A stretch of 64,000 bases of DNA, taken from Hyparrhenia diplandra (taxonomy: Eukaryota > Streptophyta > Magnoliopsida > Poales > Poaceae). Shown here in pieces: positions 44,718-57,454 of this stretch. The DNA lies in contig JADLZK010000423.1 in NCBI GenBank assembly GCA_015847255.1, positions 992,001-1,056,000 on the forward strand, read 5' to 3'. Each line of letters begins with the position of its first letter. The stretch's first letter is position 1. The translations under genes and the position numbers were made by a program. The notes under the pieces are model-generated. The model did no database searches and was not told where the DNA came from. It saw nothing but the letters and a program-made list of their open reading frames with translations.

Positions 44718-44832
44718 CGAGCACAGTAATAAGAACACAAAACAACGGTCACAACCTACAGAAACGAAAAAGGAGAGGGGGTGCGAGATCACTACGACTG
44801 TAGATCCATGCCAACCACCACACCACATACAA
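44718..44832. repeat. Dispersed repeat, copy 2 (mate at 578-694)
   Basis: See 578-694. Here it is followed by the segment also seen at 43870-43990. Confidence 0.55.
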
Positions 44833-45467
44833 AGGTTACAAAGCCTCAGGCTCAAAAGGCAAAAAGAAAAAGGCCTAAACATATGAGTAATTGTCTTGCC
44901 AAATGCTACTGGTCCTTTCACACTTCTCTTAGTAGCTTTTACAAAAACCAAGCCAAGTCCCTCCTTAAACTGTCGTGCCAACCTATTCCACAAGAACATC
45001 CTGGACTCCGAATTGTCTTGTATGGGCCAAGTCCAACAATAAAAAAAACTCATCCGAGAAGCCCACGAGCCCACCACCGAAGGCCGCCGAAGCTTCTTCC
45101 TTCGTCCTCTGCTTTGCCCGCGGTCAAGTCAACCATTCGGCGACACGCGCGCGCGCACGTCCCAACCCGCCTCCACCGCACCCACTGCCACTGCGGCCCC
45201 ACCGGTCATCCCAGCGGGCCCCGCGCGTCATCCTCCCGCGGCTAGCCCGCCGCCGCGTCGCGGAACAAGGCTATACCTCGCTTCGCCGCTAGTCCACCAC
45301 CACCCGCGTACACACACCTAACCACCTTCGACAACCTCCCCGTCGGTTCGATTCGGTCGGGCGGGTGGGCGGAGGAGGCTAGGGATTCGGATGGGCGCGG
45401 CGCCGACGACGAGGCTCTAGAAGCGGCGGCGGTGGTCCGTCCGTGGGGTGGGGAGGCGGAGGGGGCG
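44833..45467 (+). other. Upstream region and 5' UTR of the RING-CH gene
   Basis: Becomes GC-rich from about 45060, with CT/GC-rich sequence and a GGCGGAGGAGG-type leader just before the ATG at 45468. No TATA box stands out, as is common for GC-rich grass promoters. Confidence 0.4.
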
Positions 45468-48400
45468 ATGGAGGAGAAGGCGTCGTCGCCGCTGATCCCG
45501 CCGCCGTCGGAGATCGACCTGGAGGCGGGTGGTGGTGGGGAGCAGCTGCAGTGCCGGATCTGCCTCGAGACCGACGGTGAGGGGAGACTCCGCGCGCGGC
45601 ACCCCGGCGGACGCTTTTTTTTTTTTTTTAGAAAAAAAAATTGTTGTTTCCCCTGGGGATGGATGGCATGGCGGCGGAGATCTGACTGACTGGTTGGTTG
45701 TGTGGGTGCGTGCGCAGGGGAGGGACTTCATCGCGCCCTGCAAGTGCAAGGGGACGTCCAAGTACGTGCACCGCGACTGCCTCGACCACTGGAGGGCGGT
45801 AAAGGTGAGCGCTCGCTGACGCTGTTACAGCTCCCTCCCTCCTTTTAAGCGTGTGGATGCTCAGGAACTGATAAATGATGTCGCTTGGAGTTGGGGTGGA
45901 CGGGGTTTTGTCTGCATTTTTCTGTTTAGAGCTGGTTCGGTGGCATCTGAATGGAGCAAGTGATTGAATTGCGTGGTGTATCTGTCCAAGGTTGAATCTG
46001 TGACTTGATTTGCCTGGTCCTGAGAAGGAGTGGAGGATTGACCTTCTTGATTTGTTCTTAGATGTAGAATTATGTAGCTTTTTCTTCTGTTTGGGTGCTG
46101 TTTAGTGCTCGGTGATATTTTATGAGCTCTTGATGATGCAATTTGAAAAGAACTGAGCAGCATTTCCTGTAGATTGTCGATTCTTTTCTTGTCAATCTTC
46201 TTAAGCTACATTGTTCTTTTTTGATAGGAATATGTTATGCGTGTGTCGAAGGTTGCAGGTGTAATCTTCATGGTTTATTGGTTTAGCTATGCAGATGGTA
46301 CAACTTTGCCTTCTGGAGATGTGTTGTGCATATCTATAATTGTCAAAATACTTTTTTTTTGGGTGTACTAGTAGCAATTTAGTGAGTAGTTGCAATCACT
46401 TAGCCAATGGAACATCAGAGATACAATAGGACATGAGAGATGCAGACCTTTGTTTCCTCAATATTTTGCCTATCAGATTGGTTGAATTAGCTATTGACCT
46501 CTCATCGGAGCCATTTCTGCTTATGCTCCTTTGTTTGGTTAATGCCATATTAGTTCATGTGTTTGCTAGTTGCCTTGTTTTGTTGGTATCACTTGGCATA
46601 GATTCTTGTTTTCACAAGGCACATTACATATTTCCATAACCTCTTTGCCCTTGTGCTGGTTTAGTGTGCTTGTTTTGGTTGGGTCGTTTCATCCTTTGTC
46701 ACAGGCGAGAGTTGGATTGCTAGCAGCATGGTTTTTGTGGTGTTGGTGTGTGTATTTTGTAGGGCTCTCCCCTATTTTTGTCGTCTTAATAGAATGTGTA
46801 CAGCAATCCTGCATGTTTGAGAAAAAAATATTTGCATAACTTCATTGTTATTACACCTGGTGTAAGTAAAATTTCAGTCTGTGCATGCTAGTTTGACAGG
46901 ACAGTCGCATAACTAGTATAATTTTACTTTTATGCGTGATGCTACTGCTTGTCACAAATATCTTAAGCTATTTGTGTTTTATTATCTGTTGGATCTATGA
47001 TTACATCAATAGAAAGTTTTGAAACTGTTACGAATAACTTTATTCAGACAAAAAGTTATCACAGTCAGGCTTGTTATTACTTGAAGTCCATTGAATACTA
47101 GACTTTTGTTGTCACTATTTACACATGTAATAAAGATCTAGCTCTGTGATTGAAACACATGGTTTGACATGACTTTTTACTTGAGTTCACCAAAAGGGTA
47201 TTCTTTTTAAAGCTTATAAATTGTTGTGTATGATGAAAAATTGTCATGGTGGATTTTCTCTTTGATGAAAAGTATTTGATTGAGAATCATAACAGGTCGA
47301 TCATTTCCCCCGTATCTTTAGCTTATATTTTACTCTTCACTTGGAATTCCAATATTTGGGTGCCAGTGGTTAGACAGGGGTTCCCAGGTCAAAATCTGGT
47401 TGGTAGTATTGCAAATTCTGCTTTCTGTTTGGGTGTTGGAATGTCTACATCCATTTGGAAGTTGTGCTGCTAGGTAACTGCAGATGCAGACTTGGATGGG
47501 ATTTTTGGTTGAACTTTGATGGTTCAGGTTATGCCAAGAAACATGTAACGGACTGAGTAACCTGTTTGGGTTAGAAATGCTGCACCTTTTTCCTGCCAGT
47601 CATCCTTTGAGATTTGAAATCTTTTGAGCAACACAAAGTAGTGTCTTCCCCTGGTGCAAGTATAAGTTAAAGAATTCGGTAGTTTGTGTTCATTTTGTTG
47701 CCTGTCTTATCTGGAGCTTGCTTCTAAAAATTGATTGTTGATTTCTTAGCAAGACCAGTAAGCTAACCATGCTTTGATGCTTAACAAACAGGAGGGATTT
47801 GCATTTTCCCATTGTACAACCTGCAAGGCTCCATATTACTTGAGGGTTCATTCCCACACTGACAGGAAATGGCGAACACTGAAGTTTCGTTTCTTTGTTA
47901 CTAGAGATATATTATTCATCTTTGCTCTAGTCCAGATTGTAAGTTTATGAAACATTCTTTAATTCATATCCCCTATATACATTCAATTGAGTGACCAGTG
48001 GTATTTTCTTATTCATTCATTCAGGTCATATCTGCATTGGCATATTTGGTACATTTTATTGATGGGTACCAGCAATATTGGTTAAGGACAGCCTGGGGTT
48101 TTGATAATGAAGTTAGTTTTTATTATATATGTGGTAAACTGCGTAACCTTTCCTTTGTTACTACTTTCATCTGTTTTTGCATGCCTGTTTGATAAAAATC
48201 ATGCCATGATTTCTATGATATCTATTGTCACCAAGGATCCTTAGAACTCATAAATTGCATGTGATGTTTTTAGGTTTCCAATTAATGTGAAAAGAATAGG
48301 AGTAAATAATAAGGAAGGATTATGTGTTCTTTGTCAGAATAAATATGCAATTATTGGGAGTTAGCATGCAAGGTGCCATGAAAAGCTTTGCTTGCAACTT

Positions 48401-49674
48401 AAACATCTATCCATGGCCCAGATCAATGTGTTTGTTATTCTTATAGAACAGAAGTGATAAGATGTGTTTGCAATTATCAGACATGTAACAAACCTGAGCT
48501 CAGAGAGCAGACGTTGAAAGTTGTATTATCATTTGATATATAGAAATTTGTATCATTGACATATATACTTCAACAATATGAGCCGAACTTCTCAAACTTT
48601 CACTGGAACACTAGGTTGCTAATATTTAGTCAATTATGTGGCACATAATGTTTTCCTTCTGAACTGATTGTGAACTTAATCTCTTGATTACAGGTGCATT
48701 ATTGTTTTTTGCTTTGTTGGGACTATCGGATGCTTCATAACCTGTTATGACCGAAGAGTGCGGAATGACTTGGCCCAGCCTTGTCGAGAATTGTGTCTTT
48801 GTTGCTGTCAACCAGGGTATGCATTAGTTATTTCACTCTTCAAGTCATGAAATATGATCTTATACAAAAGCTATGTCTTAACCCTGAAAAGCATTTGTCA
48901 ACACAGTTATTGTGGCATAGGAAAAATGTACGCAAAAGTAACATAAAGAGATTGTGTCTTTTATCTAATTATTATTTGAATGGATGCTGAACTTCATAAA
49001 GATCCAGATTGTTTGATGCAGCACTTAACCAATTTCACTGGATTGATAAAGCATGTACACTTGTACATATGTGCATTTATACTATGTTCATCATACATTC
49101 TCCGGATCCCCACATTCGCAAAGGTCAATTTTTTCATGCTTGTACTGTTTTGAACGCATTACTACTGACATGTGCTCCGTTTCATTCAGGATGTGTGCAG
49201 ATTGCCATCTACCTGGCACGCTCTGCATGTGGACTGACTGCACTACCTGCTTCGAAGGCTGTGCTACCACAGCTGGTGAGTGCGGAGGCTGCTTGGGAGG
49301 TGCTGGGGAAGCCGGGCTACCGCTGCTCCTCATCATGGGGGTTATCGTGCTTGGGCTTTTCACTGTCATCGGCATATTCTACAGTGTCCTGGTCGGCGAC
49401 AATGGTTGGCCAGCGGATCTGGCAGCGGCATTATCACATTCTTGCCAAACGAATGCTAACCAAGGTGAGCACCACCGCCGTGTATTATATCCATCAGCTG
49501 TCTCATCTACCATGGTTTTTACTCATGTTTGATGTCAATATCTTCCAGGAGTATGTCGTAGAGGATGTCGATGGCGAGCGCACAGACTGGTGTCCACCGC
49601 CACTACCTGCGGAGCACATCAGCCAGCTGAAGTCTCTGGGGGCTTCTATAATAGCTCACGCCATCATATGCTGA
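45468..49674 (+). CDS. RING-CH (RINGv, MARCH-type) membrane E3 ligase, with 1-nt frame breaks
   Basis: Exons: 45468-45576, 45718-45804, 47792-47938, 48025-48133, 48694-48816, 49200-49464, 49549-49651 (49674 in the frame as given). The RING-CH domain reads LQCRICLETDG, then DFIAPCKCKGTSKYVHRDCL and FSHCTTCKAPY, giving the C4HC3 zinc ligands that recruit an E2 enzyme. Two hydrophobic membrane segments lie in exons 3-4 and 5, with a third (LPLLLIMGVIVLGLFTVIG) in exon 6, plus a Cys-rich loop (CRELCLCCCQPG, MCADCHLPGTLCMW). Splice sites are all GT-AG. However, 1-nt changes break the frame: an extra G at the exon 2 start (45717-45720), a missing G at 48728, an extra G at 49395, and an extra G at 49638-49642 next to the expected stop. 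All are in G runs. Likely a real gene with assembly indels, or a very young pseudogene. Confidence 0.85.
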
Positions 49675-50416
49675 TGGCAGGCGATGGTGACTATAAGCTA
49701 GGACTCGGCGTGGCATTACCCAGCTCTGTACAGGAGAGGCGATACAAAGCAGGAACTCAGGCATTCTGCGTTGAAATGTGGCAATATTGATATCTTTTTT
49801 TTTTCCCCTTTTTGTACATTGTAACGGCAAAGATTTTTTCGTCCTAACGAAACAAAAAAATTTTATACCAAGTGAAATCGCCTATCTTACTGAAGTCGAC
49901 GTGACCTCTCACCTCTGCAAGTGACTTTGTCAAAACTCTGTATCTGACTATCTTCTCATTCAGAATGACAACTGGGATTCATTTTATGAACCTCGAATTC
50001 TGTGTCTCGATACCTCCGTAAACCTACAGTTTTACTCGATTATGCTTGCAGAATATCAAATTATTATGCAGTTTAATTGTTGGACGATTTTTTCAAAAAA
50101 AAAAAAAAAAAAAAAAGAGAAGAAAATAATAAGGATTTTTTTTTGAGGCGAAGAAAAATAAAAAGGATTTGAAACTTACAAGCCCAACTATTCAATTGGG
50201 CTTATTGGGTAGCGGGCCTGTTGGGCTTAATACTACGGTCCGGTGGGCCCATTTCCATTGACGCCTATGAAGAGCTTCCAAGCCACCGAGGCCTGAGCTC
50301 ACTTCGCTTCGCTCTATCTTCCCCACGAAACCAGAGCAAATCCGGCGAGCGGCGGCGGAGGAGGAGGGGGAGGTAGACGCCGGCGCGAGCAGGAGCATCA
50401 GGAGGCGGCGGCAGAA
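49675..50416. other. Intergenic: 3' UTR of the RING-CH gene and TXNDC9 promoter
   Basis: Contains an A run of about 20 (50096-50115) and GC-rich sequence from 50260, with CGGCGGCGGAGGAGG before the next ATG. Nothing else recognised. Confidence 0.45.
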
Positions 50417-52622
50417 ATGGATCCGGATACGGTGAAGTCGACGCTCTCTAACCTGGCCTTCGGCAACGTCATCGCCGCCGCCGCCCGCGACCTCCAGAAG
50501 GTGAGTGACCTGACTTCTCTCCCCAATATTCTGACCGGCGCCTTCTTACTCTGCCGGCCGGCCTGCCGTAGCTATGCCACTGGTACCGCCCGCCACTGGA
50601 TCGCGGAGTCTGACTAGGAGGTAGTAGGTAGCGCCCCACCCGCCGGATCTCAAGGCTGGCACGCGCGCGCGGACGAGGAGTTTGTTTGATCCAGACTAGG
50701 CTTTTTGATCGGAATAGTGTAGTAGTTGCTGGCTTCGGCACGCGAGGTGCTGAATTGCGCCTCTGCATGTTGGCTCGTGGATCAGTAATCTGGTGTCATG
50801 TTGGAGTGTACTAGTTGGGTGTGATCCATCGGAGCAATGGAATGAACATGATGGAATCCCAGAATCCCTTGCGGTTTGCGCAAACGAGCTTTGTCTAGCT
50901 GGGATGTACGGAATTTTGTGTGGTGTAGACTGTGCTTGGGGAATAAGTAACTGAATCTTCCTGTTTTGGGAGCAGAGTTGTATCTGTTGCGAATCTTGGT
51001 ATTCAAATTGCTTTTCTTGAGTCCTCGGTCTGCACAAAAATATCTTATAAGTGAACATCCTGATTTACAATTTTTGGTCTATAGGGGATACTTACTCTAT
51101 TTAATCATGAATACTGTACTTGTGGCGCTTTGCACTATCTTGGGTGGTTTGTGTATGGCAGTCGGTTTTAAGTTAAAAGGCCTTATTTGAGCAGTGAACA
51201 TGAGCTAGTTATTGCTTGAAATTGGTCAAGTTCAGAACTCTTAACCTGTTGGAGGACCATGGATTGGTAAAAATTAGTTTTTCTATAAGCCTCTCACTTT
51301 GTACCCCTTTTATATAGCAGCAGATTAAATGTTTCTCCTTTCTTTTCCCTTGAATTTCACTTTGACATTGTAAATGGAGCATGCTTTCTATGTGTTCCAT
51401 TATGGATTTTAATTTTGTCATGCTGACATTGCTGCACATCATCTAGGAAATGGTGGCTAAAGACAAGGCTCAAGCAGCACCTGCAAGCCATGATGAAGTT
51501 GATCTTGATGAGTTGTTGGATGTGAGTAGAAGCAGAAAAGTTTATTTACTTGTCTCTTGTATTTTCCTTTTTTGTACAACACATAGTATTGTGTCATATT
51601 GTGGGTTGTCAAATTCATGCAACTTTTTACCAGGACCCAGAACTTGAGAAGCTGCACGCGGAGAGAATTGCTGCCCTTAAGGTACTGATCTCCATCTTTC
51701 ACTTATGAAGCATTGAAGCTTGTGCAAGTGTCATGTTCTTTTAATTCCTGAAAGCTCTCTATGCAACAGAAAGAGGCTGAGAAGCGTGAAGTGTTAAAAA
51801 GGCAAGGTCATGGTGAATACAGGGAGATAACTGAAGGGGACTTCCTTGGGGAGGTTACTGGCAGTAGTGAAAAAGTCATATGCCATTTTTACCACCGCTG
51901 AATTTTACCGTTGCAAGTATGCCTTAACTTTGTCTTTCTTGTTTTCTTGAGATATTGTTTTTCTCTTGGGGACTTATGGAAATTGTTTTCTGTGAATATT
52001 TGCTAGGATCATGGATAAGCATTTGAAGGCCCTTGCCCCAGTCTATGTGGGAACAAAATTCGTCAAGCTTGATGCTGAAGTCTGTATACTACCACTTGGC
52101 TATAAATTACTTTCTTTTAATAATAATCAGGAACTGCTAATGTTATCTATAACTCACTGCAGAATGCTCCATTCTTTGTGTCCAAACTGGCGATCAAAAC
52201 ATTGCCATGTGTAATATTGTTCAAGTAAGTGCACAAGTTTTTCATTAATCCTGCCTATTTGATACTATTGTTTATTACTGTTTGGTACCCTTCAATCTTC
52301 CTGCTTCACCATACTATGACCCCTGTCCTATTTCAGGAAGGGTATTGCTGTTGACCGGTTAGTCGGGTTCCAAGATCTTGGAAGTAAAGACGATTTTTTC
52401 AACAAGAGCATTGGAAAATATTCTCAAGATGAAAGGTAAACCATGAAAACTGTCGGGCAGTCCTTGACAATTTTCGGATGACAAGTGTGTCATTAACATC
52501 CAAAAAAAAATTCTAGGGATAATCGATGAGAAGAAGAAAGATGGTGATTCGGATGATGAAGAAAGCGAGTCTAAGGATAGAGGGTGAGATCTTCAACTGC
52601 TCAAGATTCTGACTCAGACTGA
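50417..52622 (+). CDS. Thioredoxin domain-containing protein 9 (phosducin-like), with frame breaks
   Basis: Eight exons with GT-AG sites: 50417-50500, 51447-51521, 51634-51681, 51770-51916, 52007-52079, 52163-52224, 52337-52435, 52517-52622. MDPDTVKSTLSNLAFGNVIA leads a helical N-terminus; then EITEGDFLGEV, VICHFYHR, RCKIMDKHLKALAPVYVGTK, FVSKLAIKTLPCVILFK and GIAVDRLVGFQDLG mark the thioredoxin-like fold without a CXXC active site. TXNDC9/PLP3 proteins help the CCT chaperonin fold tubulin and actin. The acidic Ser/Asp tail (AQDSDSD) follows. Breaks: an extra T at 51899, six T instead of five at 52394-52399, and three G where four are expected at 52582-52584. The last puts a stop at 52587 instead of 52622. 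Conservation is otherwise high. Confidence 0.85.
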
Positions 52623-53252
52623 GCATGAGATGAAGATTGAGGATTATTCACCCTTTCTTGCACTTCAGATTTTGTTCGTCTGTTCTGTTCTGTACTGTTA
52701 TTGATTTGTGTGTGAGCCATGTATCCGTACCAAATACCACACCAAGAGCATGTACAAGAAAGAGATCCTTTACTAACTCAGCATCATTTTGTGTAAAAGC
52801 TAGGGTTTGTGTTTGCCTTTTATTTTAATTTTTTTGGCTCATTTGTCATAGGAGATGGTAGGACTGATGTACTGTTGTCTGCTACTGTGTGGCATCAGAT
52901 TTTCTATTAAACGTTCAAAAGGTCGCATGATCTGATCACCATGATGGCCTGGCGGTTTGGTTAGATGTGTGGGCCCCTCGCGCCAATCCAAATCCATGCG
53001 TACTCGAGATTCTCATTAGGGTTTGAGCAATAATTGTCCGGTGTGATCGATCAGTCACTAGTTGACTAGTTTTAGTACTCTGATGAAGCATTGTCCGTGA
53101 CCGAACCACTAGCCTAATCATGGGAGTGACTGCAGTAGCCAGTAATTTTTTTTGAAGCTACCAGTAGAGTAGAATATTGTGTCTCATACTCATTGACCAA
53201 ATACAAATACTGGATGGTCATTTCTTATGGTTGTCGAATTTTTACCACATAA
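52623..53252. other. 3' UTR and intergenic spacer
   Basis: No gene. Includes the presumed TXNDC9 3' UTR up to about 52920. Confidence 0.4.
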
Positions 53253-53392
53253 CGCCCTGTTCGTTTGGCTGATGTTGGTTGGATGGTCTTTGATTTGGTG
53301 AGAGAAAGGCGATCATTGACGGGGGCGATGCGGTGAGAGAAAATATCTGGCGAATGGTACGATAAGCGCCGGTAGTCCAAACGAACAAGGTG
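53253..53392. mobile_element. Small hAT-like MITE, 140 bp
   Basis: Left CGCCCTGTTCGTTTGGCTG and right, reverse-complemented, CACCTTGTTCGTTTGGACT form an inverted repeat. The TGTTCGTTTGG end is typical of hAT-type MITEs. A clean 8-bp target duplication is not visible. Confidence 0.65.
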
Positions 53393-53502
53393 AATATAAT
53401 TTGGCTAACACAATTCACACGCGTTTTACTGCCAATTTATTTGGAATCAAAAAGGCAAAAGGGAGTTTTTAAAAAAAGAAGAAACGAAATAAAGATCTCT
53501 CA

Positions 53503-53746
53503 GGGGGTGTTCAGTTACAGCTACAGAACCCAAAAATGCTACAGCTTTCCGTCACATCAAATCTCTTAACGTATTTTTAGAAAGATTAAATGTATGTAAA
53601 TAAAAAAACTGATTGCACAGTATGGTTGAAAAGTGCGAGATGAATCTTTTAAGCCTAGTTACTCTATGGTGGACAATAATAATTAAATACAAACTGTCTA
53701 AAAAGAAATGGCAACCCAAAGATATTTCACCAACTAAACACCCCCC
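53503..53746. mobile_element. hAT-like MITE, about 244 bp
   Basis: Left GGGGGTGTTCAGTTAC and right, reverse-complemented, GGGGGTGTTTAGTTGG. Flanks ATCTCTCA and TGCTCTCA agree at six of eight bases, fitting the 8-bp hAT duplication. Confidence 0.7.
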
Positions 53747-53869
53747 TGCTCTCACTGCAACAGCGCCAGTAAATAACCCCACCCCCACTACTATCAGCAG
53801 CAGCAAGTTCGAGATTCCTGCAGTGGGTCCCACCCGCGCCATTCGAGCCCCGCACCTCCACCTCCATTA

Positions 53870-55508
53870 CTCGCCATTGCTCCCATTCGGCTGCCTCCAC
53901 CCATCCCTGCCTCCCTCCTCTCCTCTGTGCCGCTCCTCGGCTCTCCCCTCGCCAAGAACCAACAAAACCCTGTGCCTGCCGCTACAGTGGGCACGCACGT
54001 GAGCGACCCACTGCCCTGCCCCCTCCCGGGACGGGATCGAGCCGCGGCGCCGCCGCATTGCCGCGTCCCTTTCCGGAGTAGCCACCGCCGCCGCCACGAG
54101 GGTACCGGTGAGTGAGCTTCTCTCGTCACCGTCGTTTTGAATTAGTTGTTGGGCTGGGATTGTTGAGCTCTTGGACTGTGGAATCCGGTGGGGTAGGTAA
54201 GAAAGTAAGTAGGGTTCTTTAGTGGTGGTTTAGCGCGGGTTTTAGGTTAGTTCCTTGAGCGGATTCTTGGTTTGGGTTGGATTGGATTGGTTTGGTTTTT
54301 CGGTGAGCTGCATTTGATTGATTGATTTGAGGATCCCTTGATTCGGGCTGTTCGAGAGGCTGGTCCCATGCCGATTTCGGCCAGCAGCGGGCGCCTTGGT
54401 CTGGATTCTGGATTGAAAACCACATTCTACTGTATTAGAGGTAGGATGAGGAAGAGGAGGGGGAACATTTTTTGCCCCAAAATTACCCCTTTTGCCCATT
54501 CCGTCGCTGGTAGAAATGTAGGATAATGCTGGTTTCAACTTTCAAGAACCGGATTCGCGTAGTGCCCTGGTCATCCCCTGGGGATTTGGGGGCTGCATTG
54601 GGAAGATTACCGTGGCGTTGAAGTGCTGCTTTTTGAGGTAATAGTAAGTACTCCCTCCGTCCCAAAATAAAAGACGTTTTGAGTTTTCGTGCTACAAGTT
54701 TGACTCGATTTGTAGAAAATACGTAAAAGATTTAAATCTCCAAATAAATTTGTTAAAAAACTAGACCAAAAGATCTTTCCAATGATACTAATTATGCAAT
54801 ATAAATGTTAATCCTATTTTAATATATAATTGCCGGCAGATATTTTTCGGGAAGCGAAAACGTCATTTATTTTGGGACGGAGGGAGTAATGGGTTTTATC
54901 TTTTTTTTTTTTTTTTTTTCTCACACACACTATATGGTAGTACAGTTGATTGATCAGAGGTTGGAATTGGGGAAAGGTCTCACTTTGCTGGCTCCTTTTC
55001 TCACTCTGTTTTGCCAGCTTATCTGCTGGCACTGGCACAGCCCCTACTTGCTTTAATCATAAGACATCATGGCGCAGGCTAGGCTTTCAAGAAATTACAC
55101 TCTGACCATTGGGTTTGGATTTGCGGACCGCTTGAGGTTGTCTTGTGAAGCAACAAAAGAGTTTCTTTGCCCTGTTTCCCTTGCTGTGTGTGATTGATTG
55201 TTTAGTTCTTAGACCTGCGCCACTCTGACATCTTCCATCAATGTCAATTGCTCTGCCCATTTTATCTTTTCTGTACCATATTAATTATCTGCCTGAAATG
55301 ACTATTTTGATGCTGTGTAATGTGCCACTTTTAGTTCAAGTTGGTTGCAGATGTTGCCAACTTTTGTGGACAGTGGACCTACATTGAGCATTTAGTTATT
55401 GCTTTATTCAAGTGCTGCAAAGTTTGATTTAGGTCAATTCTGTTAAACTCATTTATCTATTTTATATGTTCTGTACTCTGACATTTTTTTTTTTTGGCTA
55501 TTGATAGG
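53870..55508 (+). other. 5' UTR exon and intron of the DUF630/DUF632 gene
   Basis: CT-rich sequence (53870-54100) ends at GAGGGTACCG|GTGAGTGAGC, a good donor near 54110. The acceptor TTTTTGGCTATTGATAG|GACC at 55508 opens the exon that carries the ATG at 55618. The roughly 1.4-kb leader intron holds a Stowaway MITE and poly-T/CA tracts (54901-54930). This is inference from splice signals. Confidence 0.5.
54651..54886. mobile_element. Stowaway-like MITE in the leader intron
   Basis: TA|CTCCCTCCGTCCCAAAATAA at the left and TTATTTTGGGACGGAGGGAG|TA at the right are near-perfect inverted repeats with TA duplications. Same family as the outer MITE at 33020-33527. The well-kept termini suggest a recent insertion. 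Confidence 0.92.
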
Positions 55509-57356
55509 ACCGGAGGAGCAAAGATCAACTTATCATAAGCAAGATTTTGTGGTAGTTGGACTGTGATGAATTTAATGGTCAGTATAGAGTAGGGAATCTG
55601 CAGTTTAGTGGAACTCAATGGGTACTTCTCCTTCCAAAGCCACTGGAGAGGATGCCCTTGTTCTGTGCAAGGATCGGATGCGCCATATCAGACAAGCCAT
55701 TGAGTCAAGAGATGCACTATCAGCAGCGCACTTATCTTACACACAGTCCCTCCGTACTGTGGGTACTGCACTCCGGCGGTATGCTGAGTCTGAGATCTCA
55801 CCAGAATCATCACTCTCCATTTCAGAAGTGGATAAGTCGCCATCGCATTCCTCTATGGCATCTCCCTCGCCTTGGCCGCGCTAGATAATCTTGCCTCTCC
55901 ACAAGATCGAGCAAGTCCATTGACTACTCCACCCTCAACAAGAATCCATTGCATGAAAGCAGCAGCAACCGCTCCTTTGACCTTTGTGATAGATCCATCT
56001 GCTGCTGAATTTGTGGGGCATGAATCTCCAGTCTCAGCTTTTTGTCCCACCTCCGCCACCATTGCCTCCAGAATTGTCTACGACGTGGGACTTCTTTGAT
56101 CCCATTGATGCTGCTGGTTGCTCTTCCTCCAACATTGAGAATGGGGTAACCCTGAACTTCAGTAGATTGAAGGGTCTAAGAGAGAGTCAAGGGTACCTGA
56201 AATAGTTCCACTGAAAGAAGGTGAAGAAGAAATCATGTCTGACAGAAAGCATACAGAACTTCCTGATGATAATGCACCATCTAAGGAGGAAAGAGAGCCA
56301 AAGCAAGGTGGGACCAGGAAACCAAGTCAGTTGGTGGATACTTCAACCAAAGCTACTTCTGAGCAGGTTGCTGCAAAGTTGGAGGAAAGCGAAATGGAAA
56401 AGAATTATGTGCAGAAGCAGAGGATCCTTCAGAGTTCATCACTCATCGAGCTAAAGACTTTGTGTCGAGCATGAAGGACATTGAAGCCCGGTTTACGCGT
56501 GCAGCTGAAGCAGGAAATGAGGTGTCCAGAATGCTTGAAACCAAGAAGATCAGACTTGACATAGCTAAACTGCCAGGTGGTAATCATTAGTGTTACACAT
56601 ATCTTTCTATGTCTTTTTCATGATCGTGTCAGCATTTTTGTTAATAATTTTTTTGATTCGTTTTATTACCCAAATTCTAGGTTCTCCGGGCAAGCCACCC
56701 ACTGCCCGATTTGTGTCAGCACTTCGAAAGTGTGCTGCAATCGTGATGTTATTCTCAACCAGGGTATCTGGGGTGTTTTGATCATATTATTCTTTTCCCT
56801 ATCATAATGTTTTCCTGAAGTACTAATTTTAAGCGTCTCTGTAGAAACTGCGCAACATGTCTCAAAGGTTGTCACATGGAAGCGTTCTGTCTCATCTCTT
56901 TCATCGTCATCTAAGAGTGCACTTATGACATCAATAATTAAAGATGATGTGGATGACAGTAACAGTGATTTTGTTGAGGAATTCGCCATGGTATCTGGAA
57001 GCCACTCTTCTACGTTGGACAGGCTACATGCATGGGAGAGAAAACTATACGATGAAATCAAGGTACATCATAAATACATATTCAGCAAGCTCATCTAATA
57101 TGCTGTCAATCTCAAACTTTTGCTAGTCTCATGAATACCTCTACATGGAATGCCTGTTCTTTTAGTCAAGTAAAAACTAAAAACTGGTGTGTTTAATCTT
57201 GAAGCGTTTATGACTTTATTTTTGAGATAAGTGGAACATTGTCACAAGGGTAGATAAATGAGAACATGTAATACATGATCTTTATTAATATTACATTTTT
57301 TAGTCTAATAGTTCAAATGTAGTTTGTATATAGTTTACTGTGCTAAGTGCTAACTA

Positions 57357-57440
57357 CTCTATCTATTCCAAATTATAAGATATTTTGCCTTTGTCTATGC
57401 ACTTAGAGCCAAAACATCTTATAATTTGGAATGGAGGGAG
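57357..57440. mobile_element. 84-bp Stowaway-like mini-MITE in an intron
   Basis: TA|CTCTATCTATTCCAAATTAT and ATAATTTGGAATGGAGGGAG|TA; nearly the whole 84 bases form one hairpin. It lies 15 bp left of the Mutator-like element. Confidence 0.85.
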
Positions 57441-57454
57441 TAGCAAAGAAATGA

